Source: PALSA-600 sp963842335
Lineage (GTDB): Bacteria > Actinomycetota > Thermoleophilia > Gaiellales > Gaiellaceae
DNA: 64,000 nucleotides
Reading direction: 5' to 3'
Assembly: GCA_963842335.1 (NCBI GenBank)
Contig: CAWJGF010000019.1
Coordinates: forward strand, 43,680 to 107,679
Under the pieces are notes generated by a model, which was given only the letters and a program-made list of their open reading frames with translations, was not told the origin of the DNA and made no database searches. The position numbers were made by a program, and so were the translations under genes. This document shows, piece by piece, positions 57,954-64,000 of the stretch. Positions within the stretch are counted from its first letter, which is position 1; every line of letters begins with the position of its first letter.

Positions 57954-60900
57954 TTACGACCCGAAGAAGGTCATCACCTTCGTGACGAGGCCTGCCTTGT
58001 CGGCCGCCGTTCCGTATTCCTCCATCGGGAACGCGAGGAAGACGACCTTGTAGCTCCCCGAGAACGTGAGCCCATCGGGCTGCGGCGAGCCTGCTGCGAC
58101 GCCGTCGTCCGTGAACGCCGCGGTCGCGGTGCCGTTCGGAGTGATCTCGTCCATGAACGCATCACCGAGGACGCTGTGGTCGAGTGCGACCGTTCCCGTT
58201 CCGCCGCCGACCGGGTTCCCGGTGATGCCGGTTACGGACGCGGTCGACTTGTCGTTCTGGGCCTCGGAGCCGTCCCACGTGATGTGCAGGTAGTCGTGGA
58301 CGAACGAGGTCGTCCCGGCCGCCTGGTCGAGGATGTCCTGTCCGGAGACCAGTAGGTTCCCGCCTCCGTCGAGGAACGCCTGCAGCTCGCTCTCGTACCG
58401 CAAAAGCGGGCCCGGGTAGGTGTTGCCGGTGAACCAGATCACGTTCTTGTGGGCCTGCAGGTACCCGAGCGGAAGCGTCGGGTCAGTCGCGAGGTCCCAG
58501 GTCGAGAACGAGACGCCTGCCGTGGTGAGAGCCGTCGAGTAGAAGCTCTGCACGTCCGGGCCGTTCCCGTCCTCGTCCACGAGGAGCGTGTCCTTCGTGA
58601 CGGCGATCGTCTTCACCGTGGCGCTGCCCGACACGGTCGGGCTGCCGACGGAGGTTGCCTTGACGGTCGCCGTGCTGACGTCACCGTCGGTGACGCCCGT
58701 GGCCGGCACCGTGACCTTCACGCACACGTTCGCGGTCGCACCTGCGGCCACCGTGGGTGTGGTGGTGATCGGTGTAGTGCAGGTCGAGTCGAGGAAGCTG
58801 ACCAGGTACGTGCCGCCGGTGCTCGACAGGGTGTAGGAGTCGTCAGTGAACCCCTGGTTGGTGATTCCGACGATGTAGGTCACGCTCGAGCCGGCGCGTG
58901 CACCGTCTGTCTGCGTTGCGGGAGCGACACTCATCCCGAACGCCGGCGCAAGCGGCGTCACGACCGGCGAGCCGGTCGTCGACGGCCCCTGGGCCGAGGT
59001 CGCCGTCATGCCGTCGTTCGTGATCGATGTGACCTTCTTCTTCAGTGCATCGGCGATGCCGACGGTCAAGTGCAGGGAGATGCTCCCGCCGGAGGCCACG
59101 CTCAGCCCCGACCAGGTCACCGTCCCGTTGGTGGCCGTCCCGCCGCCGTCCGCGCTGACGAAGCTCGTGTTCGTCGGGACCGGGTCGGTGATCGTGACGC
59201 CGGTTGCCGCCGCATTGCCGATGTTCTTCAGCGTGATGGTGTACGACAGGTTGCTCGACGGCCCGACGGGAACTGCCGCCGCGACCTTCGAGAGGACAAG
59301 AGCCGGAGCCGGCCCGACGCTGTCGTCGACGCTGAACGCGCCGCGACCGTGCGTGCCCGCAGCGATCGTGCGATGCAGCGTGTCCATGTCGAGCTGCCAC
59401 ACGGCGACGTTCGGGAGACCCGCGCCGAGGAGTGTCCAGTGCGCACCACCGTTGTAGGTGACGAACGCGCCGACATCGGTGCCCGCGTACAGCGTGTTCG
59501 GATACGACGGGTCGAGCACGAGCGAGTTGACCGGCGCGTTCGGCAGGTCGCCGCTGATGTTCGTCCACGACTGCCCACCGTCCGCCGTCTTGAAGACGTG
59601 CCCCGGAGTCTTCGGCGTCGCCTCGTCGTAGCCGTTGTAGCCGACGTAGGCGGTGCGGTAGTTGCTCCGGTCGACGGCGAAGGCCCCAACGGGGCGGTTC
59701 GGCATCTTGTTCTTCTTGGCGTTGACCTGCACCCACGTCGGCGTGTCCGCGGTCTGCGCGTCCGGGCTGACCCAGACGAGCCCGTCGAGCGTGCCGGCGT
59801 ACGCGGCGGTCCCGCCGCCGACGCCGATGGCCGAGATCGCACAGGTGCGGGCGCCGTTCGGTGCAGTGCCCGTGCAGCCAGTCGTCAAGTCCGGGCTGAT
59901 CGGGGCCCACTGGGCAGTCGTCTGCGCAGTGTTCGTGCGGTACACGCGGTACGAGCCCACGAAGAGCTGGTTGGTGTTGTTCTGGTTCAGCACCCATGGG
60001 ACGTAGAAGTCGGAGCGATCCGTGAGGTCGATCCCGTTCTGGATGAACTGGTTCGAGAAGAACGACGCTCCGCCGTCGGTGAACCGGAAGAGCGATGCGG
60101 AGATCCCGAAGTACGTGCCGTAGACGAAGTTCGGGTTGGTCGGATCGACGAGTACCTGCCCGCCGTCACCGCCTGCCACGTCGAACCACGTCTGCGAGTT
60201 GACGGACTTCCGCTGCGTGCCGTTGTCCTGTGTCCCGCCCCAGAACCGGCGAGTCGCAAGCCCGGGGGGCGTTTGCGGATCGGTCGCGATGGAGCTGTAC
60301 TGGGTGATGTCGAGGCCGGTCCGGTGAGTCACCGCGCTCGTGTTCGGGTCGACCGTGCCGTTCAGGTCCTGCCAGTCGGCGTCGGAGAGCGGCTGGGTGG
60401 CGCTCGCGCGCCCGCCGCGGTCCGGGCTGTACCAGACGCCGCCGTCGTTCCCGATCAGTACGTGATCGGGGTTCGCCGGATCCATCGCGAGTGCGTGGAA
60501 GTCGGGATGGAGGTCCCAACCGAGGTTCAGCCACGTCGCGCCGCCGTCGGTCGAGCGGAAGATGCCGCCCGACTGCGGGCTGAGGTCATAACCGAACGAG
60601 CCGCCTGCGTAGACGACGTTCGGGTTGGTCGGATCGACCTCGATGACATTGTCGTAGAAGCACTGCGTTCCGCAGTAGTCCTCGACGTTGTCGGTGTCGT
60701 TCGTGCCCGTTCCCGTCTGTGCCCACGAGGCACCTGCATCGGTCGACTTGAAGACCTCGCCGATGTGATGGCTGCCGTCCGGGTTGTTCCAGTCGAGCCC
60801 TGCATAGAGGACTGCCGGATGTGCGTTGGACGGGTGCGAGATCGCGATCGAGAACCGCGTCGCGGCGCCGGCGAAGTCCGCACCGGCCGGGAAGCCGTTC

Positions 60901-61886
60901 ATGATCTTCGCCCACGTCTTGCCGGCATCAGTGCTCTTGTAGATCGCGTCGCCCCAGAACGAGGCGTAGAGGATGCTCGGGTTGAGCGGGTCGATCTCGA
61001 TGTCCGTGGCACCGTTCGCCTCGGGTACTTCACGGAGGAGCGTCCACGAGACGCCACCGTCCTTGGACTCCCAGATGCCGAAACGGGAGTGCAGGGGCGG
61101 TGTGACGCGCCGGGCCCCGCCGCGGCCCCGCAGGACCGAGACGTACAGGTGGTTCGCGTTCGTCGGGTCGACTGCGACGCGCGAGATCGAGACCCCGACG
61201 AAATAGTCGCCGGAGATGTGCGACCACGTCGTGCCGCCGTCCGTCGACTTCAGGATCCCGTCCCCGTACATGCTGTCGCCCGAGAGCGCGCCTTCGCCGG
61301 TCCCGGCGTAGACGATCGAGTCGTTCGACGGTGCGACCGTGAGCGCGCCGATCGTCTGCGTGTCCTGGTCGCTCGTCCGCGGTGTCCAGATGCCGGTGCC
61401 CGCGTCGTACGTCCAGATTCCGCCCTGGGCGCCGCCGAGGATGTACTCCCCGTTCGACGGCCGGATTGCGAGCGCGCCGATGCGGCCGCTCAAGGCGTAG
61501 AAGGCACCGTCGCTGCGCGCGGAGGTGACGATCGGGTTCGGGCCGAGGCTCGACCACGGATTCGCAAAGGTGTGTGGCCCGTCGCCGGGCGCGTTCTTCG
61601 CGAGCTTCCGCGCTGCGTTGGCCGCCTGAGCCCGCAACGCCCCAGCTTGTGAGATGTCGAGCGGGTTATCGCCTGCAAGGCGGGCTGCCGTAGTGGCCTC
61701 ATCCAGCAACCGGAATCGTTGCTCGGCGCTCTCGTCTCCCTCCTTCGCCATCGCGCCGGGCCGCAGGGTCGGAGTGTCGTCGCCCGTGACGGCGAACGCT
61801 GCTCCGGCAAACAGAAGTAGAAGGCTGAGGGCGGCTAGTGCGGCAGGAAACCGCCGCATGCGCGCGCCCCTGAAAAGGCGTCTCAC
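57954..61886 (-). CDS. Very large secreted Asp-box beta-propeller protein
   Basis: A 1310-residue exported protein with a signal peptide (RFPAALAALSLLLLFAGAAFA). An acidic helical segment leads into a propeller (about 90-870) with repeated Asp-box motifs such as STDGGTTW, SKDGGVSW, STDAGKTW, STDAGASW, STDGGATW and TADGGQSW, as in sortilin/VPS10-type and sialidase-like proteins. A DUF11-type beta domain (about 870-990: SYTITLKNIGNAAATGVTITDPVP) follows, then another Ig-like domain and a C-terminal alpha/beta domain (VDEDGNGPDVQSFYSTAL, GGGNLLVSGQDI) resembling ThuA/GATase folds. GTG 61886 follows AAAGGGGAG; ATG 61859 is the alternative. Extracellular binding or degradation is likely; no catalytic site is identified. 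Confidence 0.85.
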   Translation of the reverse strand: MRRLFRGARMRRFPAALAALSLLLLFAGAAFAVTGDDTPTLRPGAMAKEGDESAEQRFRLLDEATTAARLAGDNPLDISQAGALRAQAANAARKLAKNAPGDGPHTFANPWSSLGPNPIVTSARSDGAFYALSGRIGALAIRPSNGEYILGGAQGGIWTYDAGTGIWTPRTSDQDTQTIGALTVAPSNDSIVYAGTGEGALSGDSMYGDGILKSTDGGTTWSHISGDYFVGVSISRVAVDPTNANHLYVSVLRGRGGARRVTPPLHSRFGIWESKDGGVSWTLLREVPEANGATDIEIDPLNPSILYASFWGDAIYKSTDAGKTWAKIMNGFPAGADFAGAATRFSIAISHPSNAHPAVLYAGLDWNNPDGSHHIGEVFKSTDAGASWAQTGTGTNDTDNVEDYCGTQCFYDNVIEVDPTNPNVVYAGGSFGYDLSPQSGGIFRSTDGGATWLNLGWDLHPDFHALAMDPANPDHVLIGNDGGVWYSPDRGGRASATQPLSDADWQDLNGTVDPNTSAVTHRTGLDITQYSSIATDPQTPPGLATRRFWGGTQDNGTQRKSVNSQTWFDVAGGDGGQVLVDPTNPNFVYGTYFGISASLFRFTDGGASFFSNQFIQNGIDLTDRSDFYVPWVLNQNNTNQLFVGSYRVYRTNTAQTTAQWAPISPDLTTGCTGTAPNGARTCAISAIGVGGGTAAYAGTLDGLVWVSPDAQTADTPTWVQVNAKKNKMPNRPVGAFAVDRSNYRTAYVGYNGYDEATPKTPGHVFKTADGGQSWTNISGDLPNAPVNSLVLDPSYPNTLYAGTDVGAFVTYNGGAHWTLLGAGLPNVAVWQLDMDTLHRTIAAGTHGRGAFSVDDSVGPAPALVLSKVAAAVPVGPSSNLSYTITLKNIGNAAATGVTITDPVPTNTSFVSADGGGTATNGTVTWSGLSVASGGSISLHLTVGIADALKKKVTSITNDGMTATSAQGPSTTGSPVVTPLAPAFGMSVAPATQTDGARAGSSVTYIVGITNQGFTDDSYTLSSTGGTYLVSFLDSTCTTPITTTPTVAAGATANVCVKVTVPATGVTDGDVSTATVKATSVGSPTVSGSATVKTIAVTKDTLLVDEDGNGPDVQSFYSTALTTAGVSFSTWDLATDPTLPLGYLQAHKNVIWFTGNTYPGPLLRYESELQAFLDGGGNLLVSGQDILDQAAGTTSFVHDYLHITWDGSEAQNDKSTASVTGITGNPVGGGTGTVALDHSVLGDAFMDEITPNGTATAAFTDDGVAAGSPQPDGLTFSGSYKVVFLAFPMEEYGTAADKAGLVTKVMTFFGS

Positions 61887-62013
61887 GTGTTTCTCCCCTT
61901 TGTGCAAGATCGTGTCGCCGCCCCAAGGAATCCGCAAACCGGGGCGACCTTGGCCTTGTTGTGCCCGCCGAGTATGACGGAGTTGACCTCGCCTTGTCGA
62001 GGAATGGATATAT

Positions 62014-62025
62014 CGTGATATCACG
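62014..62025. promoter_or_regulatory. Palindrome CGTGATATCACG
   Basis: A perfect 12-bp palindrome in an A/T-rich patch (GGATATATCGTGATATCACG, 62006-62025) about 130 bp upstream of the large propeller-protein start. It has the form of a repressor operator (GntR- or PadR-like dyads); no regulator gene is adjacent. Confidence 0.35.
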
Positions 62026-62572
62026 CGATCCCTTTGGGGGGTCGTCGAGTCCCCAGACGAAGTCGACTTGACGGCTGCGGCGGCTCCGATCGCGAGAGAT
62101 TCCCGCAACGTGCGTCCGCGCTACGCCTCCCTGCCCTTCCATCAACGGGTGCGAATGGTCGATGATCGCAACCGTCGGCGGTTGCGCGAACTCGCGCGAC
62201 GCTCCCTGGCGGCGGGGAGGTCGACTCTCGCGGCGGGTCCCTCTCCCTCCCCTCTCGGGGGGACTCGCCTGCGTATGGCCGCTCCCGGCGTCGCCGAAGC
62301 CGTTGGAGGTCGTGGCGACAAGAAGCTCCGGCGCCCGGCCCAGGACGGCGTTTGCGATGTGTGCGGGTGGTGGTTCGCGAACCGGGGTTACGAAGCCTCC
62401 CCGACACGAATGTCTGCAAACAGCGTACGTGCCGCTGCGACTGCGCTTGCCCGCCGCGATGGTCGGCGTTAGGTTGTCTCTTGCACCGAGCACGGAGCGT
62501 GAGTAGGCCGAAGCCGCTCCCGAGGGCCGTAGGCGCAAGCCGAAGGTTCGTGGGGTTGGTGGACGAAAGCGC

Positions 62573-62592
62573 CACCGGCTCGGTGAATTTTT
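62573..62592 (+). terminator. Weak hairpin followed by AATTTTT
   Basis: CACCG-GCT-CGGTG followed directly by AATTTTT forms a short intrinsic-terminator shape. The left half can alternatively pair with GGTGG at 62559-62563, which would break it. No gene ends just upstream, so a leader attenuator for the gene at 62731 is possible but speculative. Confidence 0.25.
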
Positions 62593-62636
62593 GCCCCGAC
62601 GTGCGGTCGCAGGGGTGCGTGTTGTGAGGGAGAGGG

Positions 62637-62703
62637 TTATCCACATCATCGTCGTGTTGCATCGTCATTCCCGAGGGGGAGACGCAATTGCGGGTGTGGA
62701 AAA
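62637..62703. other. Pair of inverted DnaA-box sequences
   Basis: TTATCCACA (62637-62645, plus strand) exactly matches the consensus DnaA box, and TGTGGAAAA (62695-62703) is TTTTCCACA on the minus strand, a standard variant. They face each other 58 bp apart in an intergenic region. Only two boxes and no long AT-rich unwinding element are seen, so this is not a proven origin. Confidence 0.4.
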
Positions 62704-62730
62704 GCCGTTGACAGGTTCACGCGCCGTCCT

Positions 62731-63051
62731 GTGCCCATCAAGACGAATGAGCCTGCCGACGTGAGCGAAGCCGCTTCGCGCCTCGATGAGGTGAAGGTCG
62801 AGACGCTCCGCGCCTGGGGCGAGGGCCTTCAATCCGACCCGCGCGACGAGGTTCGCGCCGCGGGCCGGGCGATCACGATGCTCGTCGAGGAGGTCGAGCG
62901 CCTGAACATCGATCTCTGGCACGCCCGCGCCGACGCTCGTGACGCGCGCGAAGGCCGTCAGCTCAGGGCCGAGGAGGTCCCAGAGCCCCAACCGGTCGCA
63001 CCGGTCGAGGCGCCGCGGCTGGCGCTGCCCCCTCCACTCCCTGCCTACTAA
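62731..63051 (+). CDS. Small helical hypothetical protein
   Basis: A 106-residue protein from GTG 62731. It has acidic amphipathic helices (ADVSEAASRLDEVKVETLRAWGEGLQSDPRDEVRAAGRAITMLVEEVERLNIDLWHARADARDAREG, about 9-75) with coiled-coil character and a Pro-rich C-terminal tail (PEPQPVAPVEAPRLALPPPLPAY). No family recognised. Composition supports coding, but the ribosome site is weak. Two DnaA boxes lie just upstream. Confidence 0.6.
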   Translation: MPIKTNEPADVSEAASRLDEVKVETLRAWGEGLQSDPRDEVRAAGRAITMLVEEVERLNIDLWHARADARDAREGRQLRAEEVPEPQPVAPVEAPRLALPPPLPAY

Positions 63052-63062
63052 AGGCTTGCCGC

Positions 63063-63556
63063 GGTCAGCGGCTGACCGTCACGGGTGGGAAGGCCGAGAC
63101 GCCGTCTGCGGCGCCCCGGCCCACCCGTGATAGGCGGCTCGGGGTGAGGGTGGGCGTACCGCCGTACTGCGCACTGCAGTAACCCGCAATGCCGTAACGC
63201 GCGGCGGCACGCCCCGGCCGCATGGGCGATGAGCCGCAGTCGGACCGCTGATGACGGTCCGCTTGCAGCTCACCACCCTGGCCGTACGTCCCTCGGAGCC
63301 GATACGGGTGTCATCGGAGCCGCCAGAGGCGACCCCGATGACGCGACCGTATGTCCTTTTCATCGATTTCGTTTGCTTCACCTTCCAGTTCCCTCCATCG
63401 TCCGGAGGGCCGACGCGGGCAGGAAGCCTCTTGGGATGGCCTCCGTCATGGCGCCGTGGATTCGAGTTCGCCTGACCGCTCGTCAGCGGGCGGGCCTCAC
63501 CAACGGAAGGAGCGCCGGCAGGCAGCCTCCGGCCCATCGTGTCCTTGAGCGACACG
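63063..63556. repeat. Tract dense in short perfect inverted repeats
   Basis: At least seven hairpin-forming dyads: 63063-63077, 63079-63130 (11-bp outer arms TCACGGGTGGG/CCCACCCGTGA with an inner AGAC/GTCT stem), 63165-63181, 63241-63261 (7 bp), 63310-63342 (8 bp), 63391-63409 and 63538-63556. Three have 7-base loops. They span the frame of the gene at 63079 and the gap after 63051. Confidence 0.5.
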
Positions 63557-63600
63557 GGAGCCGGGGCTGCGTTGCGCTTGCTCATTCCGTTGACGGTCAT
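63079..63600 (-). CDS. Hypothetical basic protein (C-terminal part doubtful)
   Basis: An open frame of 173 codons from ATG 63600, preceded by AAAGAGGC as ribosome site; ATG 63585 is an alternative. The first ~110 residues look protein-like but basic and irregular (SKRNAAPAPVSLKDTMGRR, NWKVKQTKSMKRTYGRVIGVASGGSDD). The last ~60 are Arg/Pro/Val-rich shadow-like sequence running through the strongest hairpins. Third-codon G+C is lower than in neighbours. It follows the Gly-rich gene by 31 bp. It may be a shorter gene, a foreign gene or a structured non-coding RNA. No family recognised. Confidence 0.35.
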   Translation of the reverse strand: MTVNGMSKRNAAPAPVSLKDTMGRRLPAGAPSVGEARPLTSGQANSNPRRHDGGHPKRLPARVGPPDDGGNWKVKQTKSMKRTYGRVIGVASGGSDDTRIGSEGRTARVVSCKRTVISGPTAAHRPCGRGVPPRVTALRVTAVRSTAVRPPSPRAAYHGWAGAPQTASRPSHP

Positions 63601-63631
63601 GCCTCTTTCGGTCCTTCTCGTTTCGTTCGTT

Positions 63632-63991
63632 TTAGGCAACAGCCTTGTTCCGCAATCCGCCAATGTGCTGGAGGATCGGCTGGAACGTGGCTGCCTGGTT
63701 GCCCTGCCAGACGGCGACGGTTGCGGGACCACCCGCGCCGCCTGCGCCGCCCGCGCCGCCCGCTGCGCCGTTTGCACCAGTGGCGGTGTTGCCGCCGTTG
63801 GTGGACTGCGCGGAGCCGCCGATACCCGACTGGCCACCTGCGGAGACACTGCCGCCTGCTGCGGAGGTGCCACCCGTCGAGGTGCCGCCGTTGGCGGAGC
63901 TGCCGGCACTCGCCGACCCACTCGCGCCGCCCGCGCCAGTGGTGTTTCCGCCCGTGTTGTTGGTGCCGGTGTTGGCACCGGTGCTGCTCAT
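63632..63991 (-). CDS. Gly/Ser/Thr/Asn-rich low-complexity protein (may extend beyond window)
   Basis: A 119-residue frame of which about 85 residues are Gly-rich repeats of loose form GG(T/A/S)S(A/T)GG with Asn and Thr, ending in a different C-terminal module (PATVAVWQGNQAATFQPILQHIGGLRNKAVA, about 89-119). ATG 63991 has no visible ribosome site and the frame is open to the window edge, so the true start may lie outside. Such composition occurs in surface or matrix proteins, in PE_PGRS-like proteins and in phage fibre-type proteins; no signal peptide is visible in the part seen. Function unknown. Confidence 0.5.
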   Translation of the reverse strand: MSSTGANTGTNNTGGNTTGAGGASGSASAGSSANGGTSTGGTSAAGGSVSAGGQSGIGGSAQSTNGGNTATGANGAAGGAGGAGGAGGPATVAVWQGNQAATFQPILQHIGGLRNKAVA

Positions 63992-64000
63992 CGCGGACGC

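Larger units (their letters stand above)
61887..62730. other. Long intergenic region without a recognised gene
   Basis: These 844 bp hold only shadow-like frames. Features seen are palindromes CGTGATATCACG (62014-62025), an 8-bp hairpin CGCAACCG/CGGTTGCG (62167-62186) and GGTTCGCGAACC (62372-62383), plus a short hairpin with a following AATTTTT (62573-62592) and two DnaA-box sequences listed separately. No tRNA, tmRNA, RNase P or SRP RNA pattern was recognised. Confidence 0.5.

Noticed and set aside
58449..61652. Rightward frame of more than 1000 codons opposite the propeller gene
   Set aside because: Composition is Arg/Val/Asp shadow of a GC-rich gene on the other strand, with no domains; the minus strand shows clear Asp-box repeats and a signal peptide.
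62041..62730. Possible RNase P, tmRNA, SRP RNA or riboswitch in the long intergenic region
   Set aside because: I compared the sequence with the conserved cores of these RNAs from memory and found no match; isolated hairpins alone are not enough.
1..64000. CRISPR array, tRNA genes, insertion sequences or prophage
   Set aside because: No regularly spaced direct repeats, tRNA T-arm patterns, transposase, integrase or structural phage genes were seen on either strand.

Overview
The window is high-GC DNA (roughly two thirds G+C) with dense gene packing, many 4-bp ATGA/GTGA/TTGA stop-start overlaps and frequent GTG/TTG starts. Gene content points to a free-living, soil-type actinobacterium: an ECF42-type sigma factor paired with a DGPF protein, an AldO-like alditol oxidase, DUF5996, DUF6328 and DUF4242 proteins, many ABC importers and catabolic enzymes. 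A Thermoleophilia-like lineage is my best guess, but no rRNA, tRNA or ribosomal protein gene is present to prove it. No CRISPR array, insertion sequence, transposase or prophage was seen.

Layout. 1-6937: a catabolic block (aldehyde dehydrogenase, uronate-dehydrogenase-like SDR, CynX/NimT-type MFS carrier, ABM monooxygenase, FAH-fold hydrolase, CaiB-type CoA transferase, TIM-barrel isomerase, 2-hydroxyacid dehydrogenase, Dabb protein) that looks like a sugar-acid or organic-acid pathway. 7037-12393: L,D-transpeptidase, LLM flavin oxidoreductase, orphan GAF histidine kinase, membrane TPR protein. 12394-17233: an MMPL transporter plus ABC exporter operon. 17458-20501: aldo/keto reductase, alditol oxidase, secreted protein, DUF4242 protein. 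20597-27550: large AAA-LuxR regulator, CHAD protein, secreted and membrane proteins, and the ECF42/DGPF pair.

27796-39239 is the clearest functional unit: a galactoside utilisation locus. A Tat-type sugar-binding protein, two permeases, a GH4 alpha-galactosidase (melA) and an ABC ATPase form one leftward operon. A DeoR/GlpR-type repressor, galT and lacZ run rightward from the same intergenic region, and galK converges on lacZ, overlapping it by 85 bp. Imported alpha- and beta-galactosides would be cut to galactose and fed into the Leloir pathway; no galE was recognised here.

39368-50113 is mixed: fabF with a strong terminator hairpin, an SDR, membrane and secreted unknowns, an ECF sigma factor with a coupled membrane protein, a DAO-family oxidase, a repeated palindromic element, and an LLM oxidoreductase/MFS group. 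50132-57463 is a second coherent system: an XRE-cupin regulator diverging from a complete peptide-type ABC importer whose last gene is an intact M24 metallopeptidase, so uptake and cleavage of a small amide substrate are probably coupled. 57472-61886 holds two secreted proteins, one a 1310-residue Asp-box propeller protein. The right end (61887-64000) is unusual: a long intergenic tract with two DnaA-box sequences, a tract rich in short hairpins, and a Gly/Ser/Thr-rich low-complexity protein that may run off the window.

Two genes (the ECF42 sigma factor and lacZ) appear to start at CTG codons within a CTGA overlap with the upstream stop. Starting them at the first ATG would remove conserved N-terminal sequence.
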